Shown: positions 32,954-33,908 of the stretch, piece by piece | Layout of the letters: every line of letters starts with the position of its first letter | Position numbering within the stretch: the first letter of the stretch is position 1 | Origin: Bacteroidales bacterium | Lineage (GTDB): Bacteria > Bacteroidota > Bacteroidia > Bacteroidales > UBA932 | Assembly: GCA_017445015.1 (NCBI GenBank) | Contig: JAFSVL010000078.1 | Coordinates: forward strand, 1 to 33,908 | Length of the DNA: 33,908 nucleotides | Reading direction: 5' to 3' | Position numbers and translations under genes: made by a program | The notes under the pieces: generated by a model | Seen by the model: only the letters and a program-made list of their open reading frames with translations | What the model was told of the DNA's origin: nothing | The model's database searches: none

Positions 32954-33800
32954 CGCGGGCCGCGAGAAAGCAATCGACGGTATTTTCCATCAGCATGGCG
33001 ATGGTCATGGGGCCGACGCCCCCCGGGACGGGTGTAATCCAGCCCGCCGCCTGCGACGCGGTTTCAAACTCCACATCACCGGTCAGGCTGCCGTCCGCAC
33101 GGCGGTTCATTCCCACATCGATAACGACGGCGCCGGGCTTGACCATATCGCCGGTGACAACCCTCTCCTTTCCCACGGCAACGACGAGGATATCGGCCTG
33201 AAGCGTAAACGATTTGAGGTCAGGCGTACGGGAATGCGCAAGGACGACGGTCGCGTTGCGGTCGAGCAGCAACTTTGCGACGGGCTTGCCGACGATATTG
33301 CTGCGACCGATTACCACGGCGGTTTTCCCCTCGATACCGACTCCCGTACTGTCGATCAGCCGGAGGATACCCTTGGGCGTACAGGGTACGCTGCAAGGGC
33401 GTCCCACCCAGAGCGAACCCGCATTCAGCACATGGAAGCCATCCACATCCTTCTCCACCGCAATCGCTTCGATGACCTTCTGGGCGTCGATATGGCGCGG
33501 CAGCGGCAACTGCACCAGCACACCGTCCACGCCGCTATCCGCATTCAGTTCCGCAATCAGGGAAAGCAGCTCCGCTTCCGAAGTCCGTTCCGGCAGTTCG
33601 ACGAGCCGCGATTCCATCCCCACGTACTGGGCGGCACGCACCTTATTGCGTACATACACCTTGCTGGCGGGATTCTCCCCGACGATAATCACACACAGGC
33701 AGGGCCTGCGGCCATACCTGGCCTCCAACTCCGGCATCCTCGCCTTCAAAGCGTCTTTTACGGCCGCGCTCACTGCCTTTCCGTCAATAATTTTTGCCAC
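32943..33800 (-). CDS. folD: Methylenetetrahydrofolate dehydrogenase / cyclohydrolase
   Basis: A 285-residue bifunctional folate enzyme, oxidising 5,10-methylene-THF and hydrolysing the methenyl form. The catalytic Tyr-x-x-x-Lys is Tyr49/Lys53 in SKVYVRNKVRA, QLPLPRHID follows, the NADP site is VIGRSNIVGKPVAKLL, and the C-terminal PGGVGPMTIAMLMENT is diagnostic. It begins with GTG. It runs against the ATP-grasp gene and ends inside it by 11 bases. The purD fragment upstream is on the same strand with a 50-base gap. Confidence 0.94.
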   Translation of the reverse strand: MAKIIDGKAVSAAVKDALKARMPELEARYGRRPCLCVIIVGENPASKVYVRNKVRAAQYVGMESRLVELPERTSEAELLSLIAELNADSGVDGVLVQLPLPRHIDAQKVIEAIAVEKDVDGFHVLNAGSLWVGRPCSVPCTPKGILRLIDSTGVGIEGKTAVVIGRSNIVGKPVAKLLLDRNATVVLAHSRTPDLKSFTLQADILVVAVGKERVVTGDMVKPGAVVIDVGMNRRADGSLTGDVEFETASQAAGWITPVPGGVGPMTIAMLMENTVDCFLAARVSA

Positions 33801-33850
33801 TTTATCCGTTTCGTATTTATGAAAAATTACCTGCGGTTTTTTATTGTTTC

Positions 33851-33908
33851 TTAATTGTCAGCCATTTCCAACGCCTGATAAGCAATATCGTTTCTGTAAA
33901 ACAAATTC
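33851..33908 (-). CDS. purD: C-terminal end of phosphoribosylamine-glycine ligase (partial)
   Basis: A minus-strand frame runs off the window edge and ends LFYRNDIAYQALEMADN-stop (TAA at 33853-33851). The phrase FYR.DI.(Y/W).AL is the usual last motif of PurD, the second enzyme of purine synthesis, so this is probably its last 19 codons. The evidence is short and only motif-based. It would be upstream of folD on the same strand. Confidence 0.45.
   Translation of the reverse strand, partial: NLFYRNDIAYQALEMADN

Overview
The window looks like a chromosomal segment from an uncultured, fairly GC-rich member of the Bacteroidota, most likely the order Bacteroidales. The signs are promoters of the Bacteroidota type (TTTG, about 19 bases, TAnnTTTG), small DUF5053-type genes, a fimbrillin-like/BspA-type surface lipoprotein, a ThrA fusion followed by thrB, thrC and asd, a TSCPD-domain protein and an AAA/DUF4143 ATPase. 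Genus cannot be fixed from the sequence alone. No tRNA, rRNA, CRISPR array, transposase or phage structural gene was found.

Layout. 1-4750 is accessory: a two-gene minus-strand operon (a 45-residue protein and a DUF5053 protein), a GC-rich non-coding block with a structured repeat, a frameshifted gene remnant, a 41-residue peptide, and an 853-residue surface lipoprotein whose C-terminal lectin-like tail looks like a target for sequence diversification and is followed by a 17-bp hairpin. 4755-8586 (minus) holds an ABC-2 exporter (ATPase, permease) and a 5'-nucleotidase split into two lipoproteins. 8738-12886 (minus) is a compact housekeeping operon: an HsdR_N-like nuclease-fold protein, CCA-adding enzyme, XerC-like recombinase, HPF/RaiA and DNA polymerase III delta. 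12959-15713 (plus) is proC-proB-proA with ATGA overlaps, the complete proline route from glutamate, followed by a TSCPD protein.

16014-18900 is a second accessory island with lower GC: an ATPase gene with its own promoter, flanked by a 19-bp imperfect direct repeat, a lipoprotein, a stand-alone small RNA candidate (promoter to terminator about 100 nt), a Bacteroidota-type hypothetical gene, and a second copy of the structured repeat. 19020-26109 (plus) is thrA-thrB-thrC-asd, turning aspartate into threonine, then a separate aspartate-type aminotransferase behind a palindromic element. 26078-30913 (minus) is a porin, NAD synthetase, CstA-type carrier and acetylxylan-esterase-like operon. 30994-32953 (plus) is alanine racemase overlapping an ATP-grasp ligase, convergent with folD (minus); the window ends in what reads as the last codons of purD.

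The least explained material is non-coding: repeat family A (about 1031-1220 and 18586-18729, with one compensatory base-pair change in the outer stem), repeat family B (4656-4713 and 18755-18813), the small RNA at about 18018-18116, and the palindromic element at 24731-24866.
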